In this document: in pieces, positions 20,426-29,183 of the stretch | Numbering within the stretch: the first letter of the stretch is position 1 | Layout of the letters: every line of letters starts with the position of its first letter | Virus record (IMG/VR): IMGVR_UViG_3300033149_004564 | Location: 1 to 64,000 of that record | Length of the DNA: 64,000 bases | Strand: one strand, 5' to 3' | From: a virus | Position numbers and translations under genes: made by a program | The notes under the pieces: generated by a model | Database searches by the model: none | What the model was told of the DNA's origin: nothing | Seen by the model: the letters and a program-made list of their open reading frames with translations, nothing else

Positions 20426-21043
20426 TTATTCCGTAATCTGTGCTACTTTGCTACCAATTGATTCTTTTTTCTCAGTTACTATATATGCTTTATCAAGATA
20501 ATCAATAAAATTCTGAGAATGTGTTGTTAAAATACATTGAATACCAAGCGATTTAAATGTTTCACGCATCATTTCTGCTGCTGTTCTCTCATTGCTCTCA
20601 GAAACAGATTTAAATGGTTCATCTAAACTAAAAGAGTGTGATTTTTCATCACTAATAGCCCAAATAGCAAGCCTAAAACCAAAACTCAGTATATCAACAA
20701 CGCCCTCACCACATTCATCTTGAATACGTCTTGGTTTTCCATATTTATATAATATTGGATTGGCTTCTACTTGGTTTCTTTTTACTTCATAATTTAATTC
20801 AAAAGAATATTTATTACCAAAAACAGCTTTTAATGCCAAATTACTAATAACTTCAATTATTTCCCTGGCCTCTTGGCTACAATCAATAAAAAGTTTTGTA
20901 ATTACAGATTGGGCTTCAAGCAACTCTGATCTATCTTTTCTTCGTACAAATAGCTGTTGTTTTCTCTCTTTAAGCGCACCCTCGAAGAGGTCACGCTCAT
21001 TTGTGAGTCTTGTTATATATAACACATGCTCATCTGTAGACAT
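20426..21043 (-). CDS. SbcC/Rad50-like ATPase, C-terminal half
   Basis: The 205-residue protein has the second half of an SMC-type ATPase: a short coiled coil, the signature segment GEGVVDILSFGFRLAIW (about residues 112-128), Walker B FSLDEPF (about 138-144) and the H-loop ILTTHSQ. Walker A is absent here and is found in the separate protein at 22506. It should pair with that protein and the SbcD-like nuclease at 21303 to form a DNA-end-processing complex like T4 gp46/47. Overlaps the next gene by one base. Confidence 0.8.
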   Translation of the reverse strand: MSTDEHVLYITRLTNERDLFEGALKERKQQLFVRRKDRSELLEAQSVITKLFIDCSQEAREIIEVISNLALKAVFGNKYSFELNYEVKRNQVEANPILYKYGKPRRIQDECGEGVVDILSFGFRLAIWAISDEKSHSFSLDEPFKSVSESNERTAAEMMRETFKSLGIQCILTTHSQNFIDYLDKAYIVTEKKESIGSKVAQITE

Positions 21044-21306
21044 TAGCTTAAATCTCTTTCCATGAGTTTATTTAATTCACCAAGTGTGGTTTGCAATTTC
21101 TCTTCCTTCTTTCGCAACACAAGATAATTTTTCTCAATTAGTTCTTTGGCTGCTGTAATATTTAATACACCAAAATCTGCTTTTAACGCATTTAAAATTC
21201 TTTTCTTCTCCTCTTTTAGTTGCTCAAGCCTACCCTTATTTTTCTCACTTTTGCTTCGTAATCTATTTATTTTTTCAGAAAGTGCATCAAGAGATAGTGC
21301 CATCAT
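21043..21306 (-). CDS. small coiled-coil protein between SbcD and SbcC halves
   Basis: An 87-residue protein that is almost entirely heptad-like helix (LSEKINRLRSKSEKNKGRLE, ELIEKNYLVLRKKEEKLQTT). ATG overlaps the SbcD stop (ATGA), and its end overlaps the SbcC C-terminal half. It probably represents part of the SbcC coiled coil now encoded separately, or an accessory factor. Confidence 0.65.
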   Translation of the reverse strand: MMALSLDALSEKINRLRSKSEKNKGRLEQLKEEKKRILNALKADFGVLNITAAKELIEKNYLVLRKKEEKLQTTLGELNKLMERDLS

Positions 21307-22229
21307 TCACCCTCCAAGTTAGTATAAATACCATCAAATATTTTTATAACGTGCGTGCCAATTTTATCAGCAATGCACTTCTTAACAAGTCTTTCTCTAA
21401 ATGTTAATTGCTGGCTAATTGATACGTTTTTAATTTCTCTTGCAAGTAAGCCCCATTCCATTGCTGCTTTCTCCAATACCTTTGATTTTTTTGAAAGATC
21501 AAAGATATCTTTAGCTTGTTTGTGTGGAATTTCTATTTGTTTAATTTCCTTAGTTTCACAATTAAAAATATACATTGCCGGTTTGTGGTCTCTTACAACA
21601 TCTATTACTGATTTTCTGCATAATATACCAGCATTTATAACAATGGTACTTTTAAATTTACGTATATATTTATAATGATAATCTCCAGCTATAATTAAAT
21701 CAAAACCTTTGTATTTCTTAACTACTCCTTTTGCTGTTAAAAAATCTACTCCTGGTCCAATAGCTTCTGCTGCCACTTGCGTATGCACTACAAGAATATT
21801 TGTTTTACATTTTTTATTAAAGGTGGGAGTTTCATTTGTTTCACCATAACTTAAACCAGAAATAAATGTATTATCATCTAAAAATCTACCAGTTTTATTT
21901 AATATCTGCAAAGTTTTTAATCGTTGTAAAAATACAATAGGAGATGTTCTTTTATTCAAATATCTAAAAGTTAAATCATGCTGCCCAACAATTACTTTTA
22001 ATAATATATTATATTTTTTTATCAATCTATAAATATCAATTATAACACCAAGATTTACTACAGGTTTATCAAAAATATCTCCTGGCATAATTAAAAATTT
22101 TATATTCTTTTGTTCACAAGTTAAACAAACAAATTCCAATTTACCCAACAATGCTTCATAATAGTTATCCGTTCTATTCCCCGGCTGACTATCATCTATG
22201 TGTGGATCACCTATAAATGCTATTTCCAT
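21303..22229 (-). CDS. sbcD: SbcD/Mre11-like nuclease
   Basis: The 308-residue protein carries the metallophosphatase motifs: GDPHIDD (residues 7-13), PGDIFD (49-54), GQHD (82-85), VVHT (147-150) and GDYHY (182-186), which bind two manganese ions. It should be the exo/endonuclease partner of the split SbcC proteins, trimming DNA ends during recombination-dependent replication. It lies between the two SbcC halves, an unusual arrangement. The expected GHxH motif is AGDYHY here. Confidence 0.85.
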   Translation of the reverse strand: MEIAFIGDPHIDDSQPGNRTDNYYEALLGKLEFVCLTCEQKNIKFLIMPGDIFDKPVVNLGVIIDIYRLIKKYNILLKVIVGQHDLTFRYLNKRTSPIVFLQRLKTLQILNKTGRFLDDNTFISGLSYGETNETPTFNKKCKTNILVVHTQVAAEAIGPGVDFLTAKGVVKKYKGFDLIIAGDYHYKYIRKFKSTIVINAGILCRKSVIDVVRDHKPAMYIFNCETKEIKQIEIPHKQAKDIFDLSKKSKVLEKAAMEWGLLAREIKNVSISQQLTFRERLVKKCIADKIGTHVIKIFDGIYTNLEGE

Positions 22230-22253
22230 TTTATTGCACCAACGATTTAAATT

Positions 22254-22478
22254 TTAGTAGAATTCCTGGGATCCACGGATAAAACAATCCCTTGCACTGA
22301 TATTACACGCAGAGGCAACGGTGGCGATCATGTTTACAATATTCTCAATCATCTCGCAATTATAGCCCCACTTCAAAAGCGCCTTCACGCAAGGCTCAAC
22401 CTCTCCCATGGAAAAAGGAAGCGCCAAGCACGGCCTCTCTGCAATCTGGAATGAGTTGTTCTTCATAGCGGCACCCAT
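22254..22478 (-). CDS. hypothetical protein in the SbcCD cluster
   Basis: A 74-residue helical protein (first ATG used; a second at 22466). Cysteines are present but not in a zinc pattern. Its base composition is richer in G+C than the surrounding recombination genes, hinting at insertion. It separates the SbcC N-terminal half from SbcD. No family recognised. Confidence 0.55.
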   Translation of the reverse strand: MGAAMKNNSFQIAERPCLALPFSMGEVEPCVKALLKWGYNCEMIENIVNMIATVASACNISARDCFIRGSQEFY

Positions 22479-22505
22479 AATATTTTGTGTTTCTTCTGAA
22501 ACAAT

Positions 22506-23627
22506 TTACTTTTTCCTAAGTACTGTATTACATAGTGGACACACATCAAGTTTATCAAATATAACTTTTAATTCACTTTCTGCTTGTATAATATCCTGCT
22601 CTATTATTTTCTCTGCTTTATGGTTAACTAAAAAGGTATTTAAATAATCCCCTAACTTTTTTGTTTCTTCTATTAATTTCAACATACCAACAAAAAATAA
22701 ATCATCAGCTTTTGATAAAACAATAATATCTTTCTCAGCAATAATGCAATTACCATACTCACTAATCTGTTCTTTAAGAAAACACGTATCACTATCAAGC
22801 GAATCAATATTAGTATAAAGTTCATCAAGATTATTCAATTCTTTATCATCTATTACTTTATTTCCAATTAACTGCTCTCTGTCTTTTATATCTGCAAATT
22901 GTCTCATAAGTATTATAATATTTTCATTTTTATTTCTAATTTTTTTTATTTTGTCTAATATCATTAATTTAAGTCTTAATTTATTTTGAAATTTTTCTAT
23001 ATTTCTAAATCGTTTTTCATTTAACTTTTTTTTACTCTCAGTTATTTTATCTTCTATACTTTCAATAGTATCATCAACTTTACCAATTTTAATTTTAACC
23101 TTACTAATAACTTTATCAACTCTACCAATTCCTTTTGTCATGTTAATTAACTGTGCAATCTTACCTGCTGTATCAAGAATAAAATATGCTGTTTCTCTTT
23201 GAGTCTGTAAATTTATTTCTCCAAAGTTACCAAATTTTGCTATTACTTCCTCGGGTACGTTTTTACCTATAACTTTGCGTTCTTCTTTAGTCCCATCTGG
23301 TTCTTTAATTACATATTTATTTGATCCTTTTCTATACATATGCATTATAACTTTAGACTTATCGCTAAACTCAACACCAATTACTGCTTTCTTTTCTCCA
23401 TCTCTTATATAACGAGTACCAGCACCAATTGGTCTATTAAATCTTAATAAAGTTAATACTCGTAAACTTAAAGCAGTTTTACCTACATCATTTGTACCAA
23501 CCAAACCGGTAATACCATCAGAAAGAATAATCTTACTCTTTTTATGGCTTTGAAAATTAATAGCCCAAATGGCTTTAATTCTATGTTTTATAACATTGTC
23601 GCAAGTGCTTGTACTGGAAGTAACCAT
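22506..23627 (-). CDS. SbcC/Rad50-like ATPase, N-terminal half
   Basis: The 373-residue protein holds Walker A GTNDVGKT (residues 44-51), a Q-loop-like region with LQTQRETAYFILD, and a long coiled coil ending in CPLC (residues 363-366), the zinc-hook motif of Rad50. It stops there, so the chain ends at the hook; the returning coil and Walker B lie on 20426. Partner proteins are the SbcD-like nuclease and the coiled-coil protein. ATG follows AGGAAAAACG. Confidence 0.8.
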   Translation of the reverse strand: MVTSSTSTCDNVIKHRIKAIWAINFQSHKKSKIILSDGITGLVGTNDVGKTALSLRVLTLLRFNRPIGAGTRYIRDGEKKAVIGVEFSDKSKVIMHMYRKGSNKYVIKEPDGTKEERKVIGKNVPEEVIAKFGNFGEINLQTQRETAYFILDTAGKIAQLINMTKGIGRVDKVISKVKIKIGKVDDTIESIEDKITESKKKLNEKRFRNIEKFQNKLRLKLMILDKIKKIRNKNENIIILMRQFADIKDREQLIGNKVIDDKELNNLDELYTNIDSLDSDTCFLKEQISEYGNCIIAEKDIIVLSKADDLFFVGMLKLIEETKKLGDYLNTFLVNHKAEKIIEQDIIQAESELKVIFDKLDVCPLCNTVLRKK

Positions 23628-23866
23628 CGTTTTTCCTGATTCTCCCTGATAGATTTATGGGTAGGTAAAAATGAATAATGATCAAGATATAAATACAAAT
23701 CTGGATAAAAATAAGGTAAATCTTTACTATTTTGAAATTCGATGTAAAAATCCTGTACTGTAAAATCTATATATTTAGAAGTAAAAAAATCTATTTTAAT
23801 TTGCTCAACCCAAAATCTATAAATATCTCGTAAGATCGGATCAAAATATTTATGTCCTCTACTCAT
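23588..23866 (-). CDS. hypothetical protein upstream of split SbcC
   Basis: A 92-residue protein rich in aromatic residues (YFDPILRDIYRFWVEQIKID, YFYPDLYLYLDHYSFL). ATG 23866 is used because the in-frame codon before it is TTG. Its end overlaps the SbcC start by 40 bases, implying translational coupling. Unknown function, perhaps recombination-related by position. Confidence 0.6.
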   Translation of the reverse strand: MSRGHKYFDPILRDIYRFWVEQIKIDFFTSKYIDFTVQDFYIEFQNSKDLPYFYPDLYLYLDHYSFLPTHKSIRENQEKRWLLPVQALATML

Positions 23867-24593
23867 CAAATTCTCCTATAAAATTATACCCAAGATAATT
23901 CACTTTTCTTTTTGGTGTAGTGTTAAGTAAAAGTTTTCTTCTCTTATCTGTTAAATCATTTTTTAGATTCATATCACCAGTACGCAATAAAATTTCTGTT
24001 CTAAGCATATGAGCAAGCCAATAAGCATCTGCAAGATCAGAAGCAGGACACTCTACACGATCTTTACCACTTTTTGTTTCTATTACAGATAATAAACGAT
24101 CATTAGCAAGCGCATCAAAATTACCATCAACAATTGCATTTTGTATCATAGCTACTTTATGATTCACATTACCAACACCAGCCCATGACTGAATAGTTTT
24201 TGGGGAATAAGTACGCATTAAAATTTTTCTATTATATAATATACTTTTAACACCCTCAACTAAACCACCAATTTGATACATTGATCTACTTGTACTTGCA
24301 AAAGAAAAACCCTCGATAGCTGCATGGGTAATTATCATATTTCTTTTCTTCATATCTTTTACAACACCTAAAATCCACTGTCTTACTAATCTACTTCTAA
24401 CAACCTCTCTTGTTTCTGTATTATTTGTATTCAATTTTAATCTTTTATTAAAACAAACACAAACTTGTTTGCTTAATACAAATTTCTGTTTATCTGTTAT
24501 ATAAGCATAAAAACAAACTTCACCAGTTTTTATATTGAGTGCAGTAAATCCAGTATGATTTAAACTTATATCAAGTCCAATTACAACATTCAT
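23859..24593 (-). CDS. RuvC-like Holliday junction resolvase
   Basis: The 244-residue protein has the RNase H-fold acidic residues of RuvC: Asp8 in GLDISLNHTGF, Glu94 in AAIEGFSFA, and Asp186/Asp189 in SDLADAYWLAH. It would cleave four-way junctions during recombination and packaging. It is longer than bacterial RuvC by a C-terminal extension rich in K and N. It lies in the recombination operon, overlapping the next gene slightly. Confidence 0.75.
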   Translation of the reverse strand: MNVVIGLDISLNHTGFTALNIKTGEVCFYAYITDKQKFVLSKQVCVCFNKRLKLNTNNTETREVVRSRLVRQWILGVVKDMKKRNMIITHAAIEGFSFASTSRSMYQIGGLVEGVKSILYNRKILMRTYSPKTIQSWAGVGNVNHKVAMIQNAIVDGNFDALANDRLLSVIETKSGKDRVECPASDLADAYWLAHMLRTEILLRTGDMNLKNDLTDKRRKLLLNTTPKRKVNYLGYNFIGEFDE

Positions 24594-24611
24594 TTTACTT
24601 GCCCCAATTTA

Positions 24612-25814
24612 TCAAGTTGCTTTAATATTATGTAGTGGAATAAGTCGATCAATGATTTCTGCCGTTGGGCTTATAGTTGATTCAATTAACGCCGTATCCT
24701 TATAAGCCATAGGAGCTTCATCAAGCGTGCTCTCGACCACCGACTGGCTGTAGATGCCCTCCATCGATGCGGTAAAATCCTCCATCGGTATCTTTGCCTT
24801 CGCCGCAGTGCGAGACAGCACCCTTCCAGCCCCATGTGGTGCACTATAGTTCCAGTCTGGATTACCTTTGCCCTCAACAATAAATGTCCCATCACGCATA
24901 TTCAGAGGAACGATTGCAAGCTGGCCTTTGTTGCATTGAATAGCACCTTTACGAATAATATTGTCATCAAAGTTAATATAGTTATGCACAGATTCAATTT
25001 CATCAGACGGCACACATCCTGGAAGCAGTTCAATAATCAATCTCGCTATCGTATGACGATTAAGTTCTGCATATTCTTGGGCGGCTTTCATATCACGTAA
25101 ATAACCAACTAACTCAGCACCCTCTAAGTATTCCAACCCTCTATCCATTTGAGTACAATTGGCTTTTAACGCATTGACCCTCTGCCCTATTTCTTCATTG
25201 GTTGAGGTTGTTTCTTTAAGTGCTTTAACCTTCTCTGCAAAATCCTTTTTTTGTGATACCCTATTCTTAGCTTGCTTCTGCCAGTAATCACAAATACACT
25301 TGCCAAAATTTCTTGATCCAGTATGAACAATAAGCCATATATCTCCATTTCTAAATGATCTTGAAAACTCAATAAAATGATTACCACCACCAAGAGTTCC
25401 TATACTTTTAAATGCTCTTTTTTCAGCTGCTCCTACTCTATAACATATCTCAAACCATGTTGGTTTACCGTCTATTGCCATAGAGCGAACAGCAAACCCC
25501 ATTGGTACTACTTTTCTAATATCATCATCAAAGTCTTTTGTGCCAATACGCTCCAGCAATTCTGAATTATTCCCTAAGTTCACAGCTAATACTCCACAGC
25601 CAATATCTACCCCCACAATATTAGGGGCCAGCTTATTGCCGAGCTTCATAGTAAAACCAATAACAGAACCGTATCCTGCATGGCAGTCCGGCATAATAGC
25701 AATAGGATTAGTAAATTGCTCATTATTAACCATTTGACTAATTTGCTCTAAACAAGATTGTTCAACATTATCAACATAGATAAGTGCTGAAGTATATTTA
25801 CCATTTATCATCAT
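24612..25814 (-). CDS. rtcB: RtcB-type RNA ligase
   Basis: The 400-residue protein has the RtcB signatures in order: DCHAGYG (about 43), GVDIGCG (about 69), LGGGNHFIE (about 141), HTGSRNFG (about 162) and HGAGRVLS (about 337, near the guanylated histidine region). RtcB joins RNA ends bearing 2',3'-cyclic phosphate to 5'-OH using GTP and manganese. In phages it probably repairs tRNAs cut by host defence. Part of the C-terminal third (about 24680-24900) is much richer in G+C than the rest, hinting at mosaic origin. Confidence 0.85.
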   Translation of the reverse strand: MMINGKYTSALIYVDNVEQSCLEQISQMVNNEQFTNPIAIMPDCHAGYGSVIGFTMKLGNKLAPNIVGVDIGCGVLAVNLGNNSELLERIGTKDFDDDIRKVVPMGFAVRSMAIDGKPTWFEICYRVGAAEKRAFKSIGTLGGGNHFIEFSRSFRNGDIWLIVHTGSRNFGKCICDYWQKQAKNRVSQKKDFAEKVKALKETTSTNEEIGQRVNALKANCTQMDRGLEYLEGAELVGYLRDMKAAQEYAELNRHTIARLIIELLPGCVPSDEIESVHNYINFDDNIIRKGAIQCNKGQLAIVPLNMRDGTFIVEGKGNPDWNYSAPHGAGRVLSRTAAKAKIPMEDFTASMEGIYSQSVVESTLDEAPMAYKDTALIESTISPTAEIIDRLIPLHNIKAT

Positions 25815-25815
25815 C

Positions 25816-26997
25816 TTAGAATCTCACTTTCTCCTTTATTCTCTCTTCAACCTTATAGATTTCTTGCCAAGTTTTATAAACAAGTTTTCTCAATCGTAAT
25901 TCAAGATTCTTTCTGCTAATAAACTCAACCATATCAGAAAGCTTTTGCTTTTTTACACCACAAAATTCATACCAGCCACGACCACAAATTGCTTTAATTT
26001 TCTTTTTTAATTCAAGTTCAACTTGTCGCTTTACCTTTTTCGGTGTGTTATAATCAGGATGCTCTGTAATTTCATCTTCTAATTCTTGTCTCATTTTTTC
26101 AAGCTGCTCTTTCTCTATAGGCTTGTTTTCTTTTAACCACTGTAATGAAGTACCAATATCATCAATACCATCTGCAAACATGAAACGAAATTTTCCATCA
26201 CGAAATGGTGGAGAAACTTTATTTTTCTTAATTAAAAAACCAACCTCAATACCAATAACAACACCACGTTCATTCTTGATTTTTTCACCGGTTAAATCAA
26301 GTAAAATTTGTACATCAGAATAAAACTTTATTGCACGACCACCAGAATAAACTTTTCCAGCACCCATTTTAAAACTATCACGCAATTGATCAATTACTAT
26401 AATAGCAAGCCCAGCTTTCGTTATATCTCTAAGCAATTTGCGGTAGGCTTTACCAAATTGTTTTGCTCTATCTCCACCATAAGTTGCTTCACCAAGATCC
26501 ATTGTTAAATCTACAGCAGCACTTAAAGCAGTTAAAGAATCAATTGAGACTGCACATTTGCTTTCAAGTTTTTCGTCTTTCATCATTTTTAGAATTCTTG
26601 GAATTATCTTACCAAAGGTTTCTTCGATAGTTCGTGGATTATAAATTTCAAAATCGGTTCTTAACTTCTGCTTTCCATTCTTATCTGTATCAAGTATTTT
26701 AACTCCGTTTGTTTCAGCCCAATCAAAATCAAGTGAGCATTCAACATCAACTAAAAATGCTTTACCACCCTTTCTCTGAGCAGCACCAAGCGGTTCTAAT
26801 GCTAAAACTGACTTAGTAGTACTTGGATCCCCAAAAATGTGTGTGATACGGCCGCCGGGGAACCCACCGGGGAGTTTATTAGCTACAGCTAAATCAAGTA
26901 TTGTACAACCAGAACTAAACCAACTTTTTACTGGTGGTGTTTTTAATCGAGTAATACTATTACTCTGTACCAAAGACTCCGCTTTCTTCTTTGTCAT
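25816..26997 (-). CDS. RecA/UvsX-like recombinase
   Basis: Started at ATG 26997 (GAGGATAGAGAAG upstream), 393 residues; an in-frame extension reaches 27048. RecA features: LDLAVANKLPGGFPGGRITH, Walker A region GDPSTTKS (residues 56-63), Walker B-like CAVSIDSLTAL, and VIDQLRD near loop 2. The Walker A has Thr where Gly is expected (GxxxxGKS), worth noting. It would coat single-stranded DNA and promote strand exchange. It overlaps the previous gene by 38 bases. Confidence 0.8.
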   Translation of the reverse strand: MTKKKAESLVQSNSITRLKTPPVKSWFSSGCTILDLAVANKLPGGFPGGRITHIFGDPSTTKSVLALEPLGAAQRKGGKAFLVDVECSLDFDWAETNGVKILDTDKNGKQKLRTDFEIYNPRTIEETFGKIIPRILKMMKDEKLESKCAVSIDSLTALSAAVDLTMDLGEATYGGDRAKQFGKAYRKLLRDITKAGLAIIVIDQLRDSFKMGAGKVYSGGRAIKFYSDVQILLDLTGEKIKNERGVVIGIEVGFLIKKNKVSPPFRDGKFRFMFADGIDDIGTSLQWLKENKPIEKEQLEKMRQELEDEITEHPDYNTPKKVKRQVELELKKKIKAICGRGWYEFCGVKKQKLSDMVEFISRKNLELRLRKLVYKTWQEIYKVEERIKEKVRF

Positions 26998-27610
26998 CTT
27001 CTCTATCCTCATTCTTTTTATTGCGTTGGATGGCTTTCTTAGCAGCAACTACTTGTTCACGCTTATTATCCATAGTTTTCTCTTTAATTGCACGAGAAAG
27101 ATATACTGGTTGATCAACCTGGAAATATTCACCATTATATAAACGCTCTTCAATTCTAAGAGATGAACGGCGGTGCTCAAGTGTAAGCATTGCATTTTTA
27201 ACCTTTTCTACTACACGAGAAATCAAATTTGAAAATGTTTGTGACTTAAAATACTCAGCAGATTGAACATAAACTTCATCAATAGCTTTTTCTGTCACTT
27301 TCCCAAGTCCAAATCTTTCTGGATTACTTCTAATCAAAAAACGAAGTGTACCATCAATTGTCTCTTGCAATAGCCCCGCTTCTTTCTCAATATAGTGTAT
27401 ATCTGCAAACAAATTTCCAATATCTGATACTAATTCTGGCTGCTCTGCACACTGCTTTTCAAGCTGTAGTGTGTTTATTTTACTTGAAGATTCTTGTAGT
27501 GTTTTTATCTGAGAGAGAGAATCTTCTGCCTGAGAAACCAGCTTTTTAAGGTCGATAAGAAGGGGCCTTATCTCAGGTAAGAACCCCTTCTTATCTTGCT
27601 TACTACTCAT
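26960..27610 (-). CDS. hypothetical helical protein next to recA
   Basis: A 216-residue, mostly helical protein with heptad-like stretches (QAEDSLSQIKTLQESSSKIN), a basic central helix (RRSSLRIEERLYNGEYF) and an acidic tail (KKNEDREDDKEESGVFGTE). It lies directly upstream of the recombinase and downstream of the SSB, so a recombination mediator is plausible by context. The family is not recognised. Confidence 0.65.
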   Translation of the reverse strand: MSSKQDKKGFLPEIRPLLIDLKKLVSQAEDSLSQIKTLQESSSKINTLQLEKQCAEQPELVSDIGNLFADIHYIEKEAGLLQETIDGTLRFLIRSNPERFGLGKVTEKAIDEVYVQSAEYFKSQTFSNLISRVVEKVKNAMLTLEHRRSSLRIEERLYNGEYFQVDQPVYLSRAIKEKTMDNKREQVVAAKKAIQRNKKNEDREDDKEESGVFGTE

Positions 27611-28793
27611 TATTTCTCCTTTTCTTAGATTTATTAGCAGCTTGCTTTTTTTCTGCTGCTTTTTTCTGCAATCTTTGTTTAGCTGTTAACTGCTTTTCGT
27701 CCTCTTCATCATCTTCATCCTCGTTTTCCTCTTCATCCTCATTTTCACTAAAAGGGAGATCATCATCTTCATCCTCCTCTTCATCTTCATCTAATTCAAG
27801 TTCCTCCTCATCAAAATCTTCATCTTCAACCGCCTTCTTTTTCTTTTTATCAGTTGAAGATTTCTTACTCTTTTTCTTTGTTGCTACTTCTTCACCATCA
27901 AATTCAAAATCATCATCCTCATCGTCCTCAGATTCTTCAACTGCTTTCTTTTCGCTCTTTTTCTTACTACCCTTCTTACTAACCTCTAATTCATCATCAT
28001 CTTCATCATCAAAATCATCTTCACTATCATCAAAATCATCTTCATCATCTTCCATTCCTTCATTATCTTCATTTTCAACTTCTGGTTCTTCAACTTCATC
28101 AACAAGGTTTGAAAGAAACTCATCATTTGAATTAACAAGCAACTCATCAAGCATTGGCAAATTCTTTAGATACTTACTCGGTAAAGCATTTTTCATTTGT
28201 CGAACTTTTAAACCCTTATAATCAGGATAACCACCAGAACCCTTAACAATATATCTAAATGTAATCAAACATGGATGCTCAGGATCAGCGATATAAACAA
28301 TTTCTCCATCCTGATCATCGCTTTGTTCAAAAATTAGTTCTTCAACAGTCTTAGCAGCAGGATAAACCTGCACACCAAAAGATTTTGTTTCTGCATCTGT
28401 CATATCAAGAATAAAAAACATAGAACGAAAAGTATAAGAGGAAAGCTGACGTAGGGTTTCTTCATCGGCACCCTGCTTTTTAAGCTTTGTTCTTAATTGA
28501 CAAATTGGACAAGTACGTCCTTTCTCATGATATGTTGGACACAGCACATCTATATAACTTGCACCCATACCACGATGAAGATGAATCTTTTTTGACCAAT
28601 GATCGTCACTATCAACATGATCAATAATGATAAACTTATTCAACTCTTTTGGAGTATAAACCATCATCCCATGTTTTTCAAGCATCTCGTGATTCAAATA
28701 CTTATATCGTGTAAGCTCAGAATCAAAATCACGACCCGTTTCTACTTCCTTTTGACGGCGCCTCATAGCTTCGATTTTCGCTCTTGAAACCAT
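27603..28793 (-). CDS. gp32-like single-stranded DNA-binding protein
   Basis: The 396-residue protein has the zinc site of T4 gp32, C-x3-H-x5-C-x2-C, at Cys85, His89, Cys95 and Cys98 (CPTYHEKGRTCPIC), within an OB-like core of about 230 residues. Beyond residue about 235 it becomes a very long acidic/lysine-rich low-complexity tail (alternating D/E blocks and K blocks), far longer than the acidic tail of gp32. That tail likely recruits other replication proteins. It overlaps the recA-side gene by eight bases. Confidence 0.8.
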   Translation of the reverse strand: MVSRAKIEAMRRRQKEVETGRDFDSELTRYKYLNHEMLEKHGMMVYTPKELNKFIIIDHVDSDDHWSKKIHLHRGMGASYIDVLCPTYHEKGRTCPICQLRTKLKKQGADEETLRQLSSYTFRSMFFILDMTDAETKSFGVQVYPAAKTVEELIFEQSDDQDGEIVYIADPEHPCLITFRYIVKGSGGYPDYKGLKVRQMKNALPSKYLKNLPMLDELLVNSNDEFLSNLVDEVEEPEVENEDNEGMEDDEDDFDDSEDDFDDEDDDELEVSKKGSKKKSEKKAVEESEDDEDDDFEFDGEEVATKKKSKKSSTDKKKKKAVEDEDFDEEELELDEDEEEDEDDDLPFSENEDEEENEDEDDEEDEKQLTAKQRLQKKAAEKKQAANKSKKRRNNE

Positions 28794-28959
28794 ACGTCAA
28801 TCTCCTGATGAATGAATTTCTTGAAATAAGAAAAGCAGTAGTTATTGCTCGTGTAATAATAGATGCAAAATAAAATAACACCAACCCAATAAGCATTAAT
28901 ACACATTCAATATATAAAAATTGATACCCCCAAGTTAAACTAAAAAATATATCTAACAT
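28729..28959 (-). CDS. membrane-anchored small protein
   Basis: ATG 28959 follows AAGGAATAAAA. The N-terminal half has two hydrophobic segments (LDIFFSLTWGYQFLY, CVLMLIGLVLFYFASIIT); the C-terminal third overlaps the SSB start by 65 bases and reads like a shadow (SENRSYEAPSKGSRNGS). It may be a short membrane protein whose tail is unimportant. Unknown function. Confidence 0.45.
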   Translation of the reverse strand: MLDIFFSLTWGYQFLYIECVLMLIGLVLFYFASIITRAITTAFLISRNSFIRRLTYGFKSENRSYEAPSKGSRNGS

Positions 28960-28985
28960 TTTTATTCCTTAATTAATTATTTACT

Positions 28986-29057
28986 GGGAGTTGGCTCAAG
29001 GGTTGCTCCTTTCGAGAGTTCTTGATTTGTGTTAACTATAACTAAATACCAACTCCC
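28986..29057 (-). ncRNA. structured RNA E with own promoter
   Basis: GGGAGTTGG (28986-28994) pairs perfectly with CCAACTCCC (29049-29057), closing a loop of 54 bases that has only weak internal pairing. Promoter motif copy 4 lies 45 bp upstream on the same strand. The only open frame between them and the next gene starts further down (28959), so a leader RNA or a small RNA is likely. No family recognised. Confidence 0.4.
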
Positions 29058-29101
29058 AAATATGCACCAATTTTAAATTTAAGAAAAGACATTTATTTTT
29101 G

Positions 29102-29119
29102 TCCTCTACTATATTATAC
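29102..29119 (-). promoter_or_regulatory. phage promoter motif, copy 4
   Basis: Minus-strand 18-mer GTATAATATAGTAGAGGA, the same motif with two substitutions. It is 43 bases right of structured RNA E and would start leftward transcription of the SSB-recA-rtcB-SbcCD block. Confidence 0.7.
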
Positions 29120-29183
29120 AAAACCCAGCTCTAAAATATGTAAAAAAGTTATTATTACTTAAAGCATGAATAAAACTTCTTCA

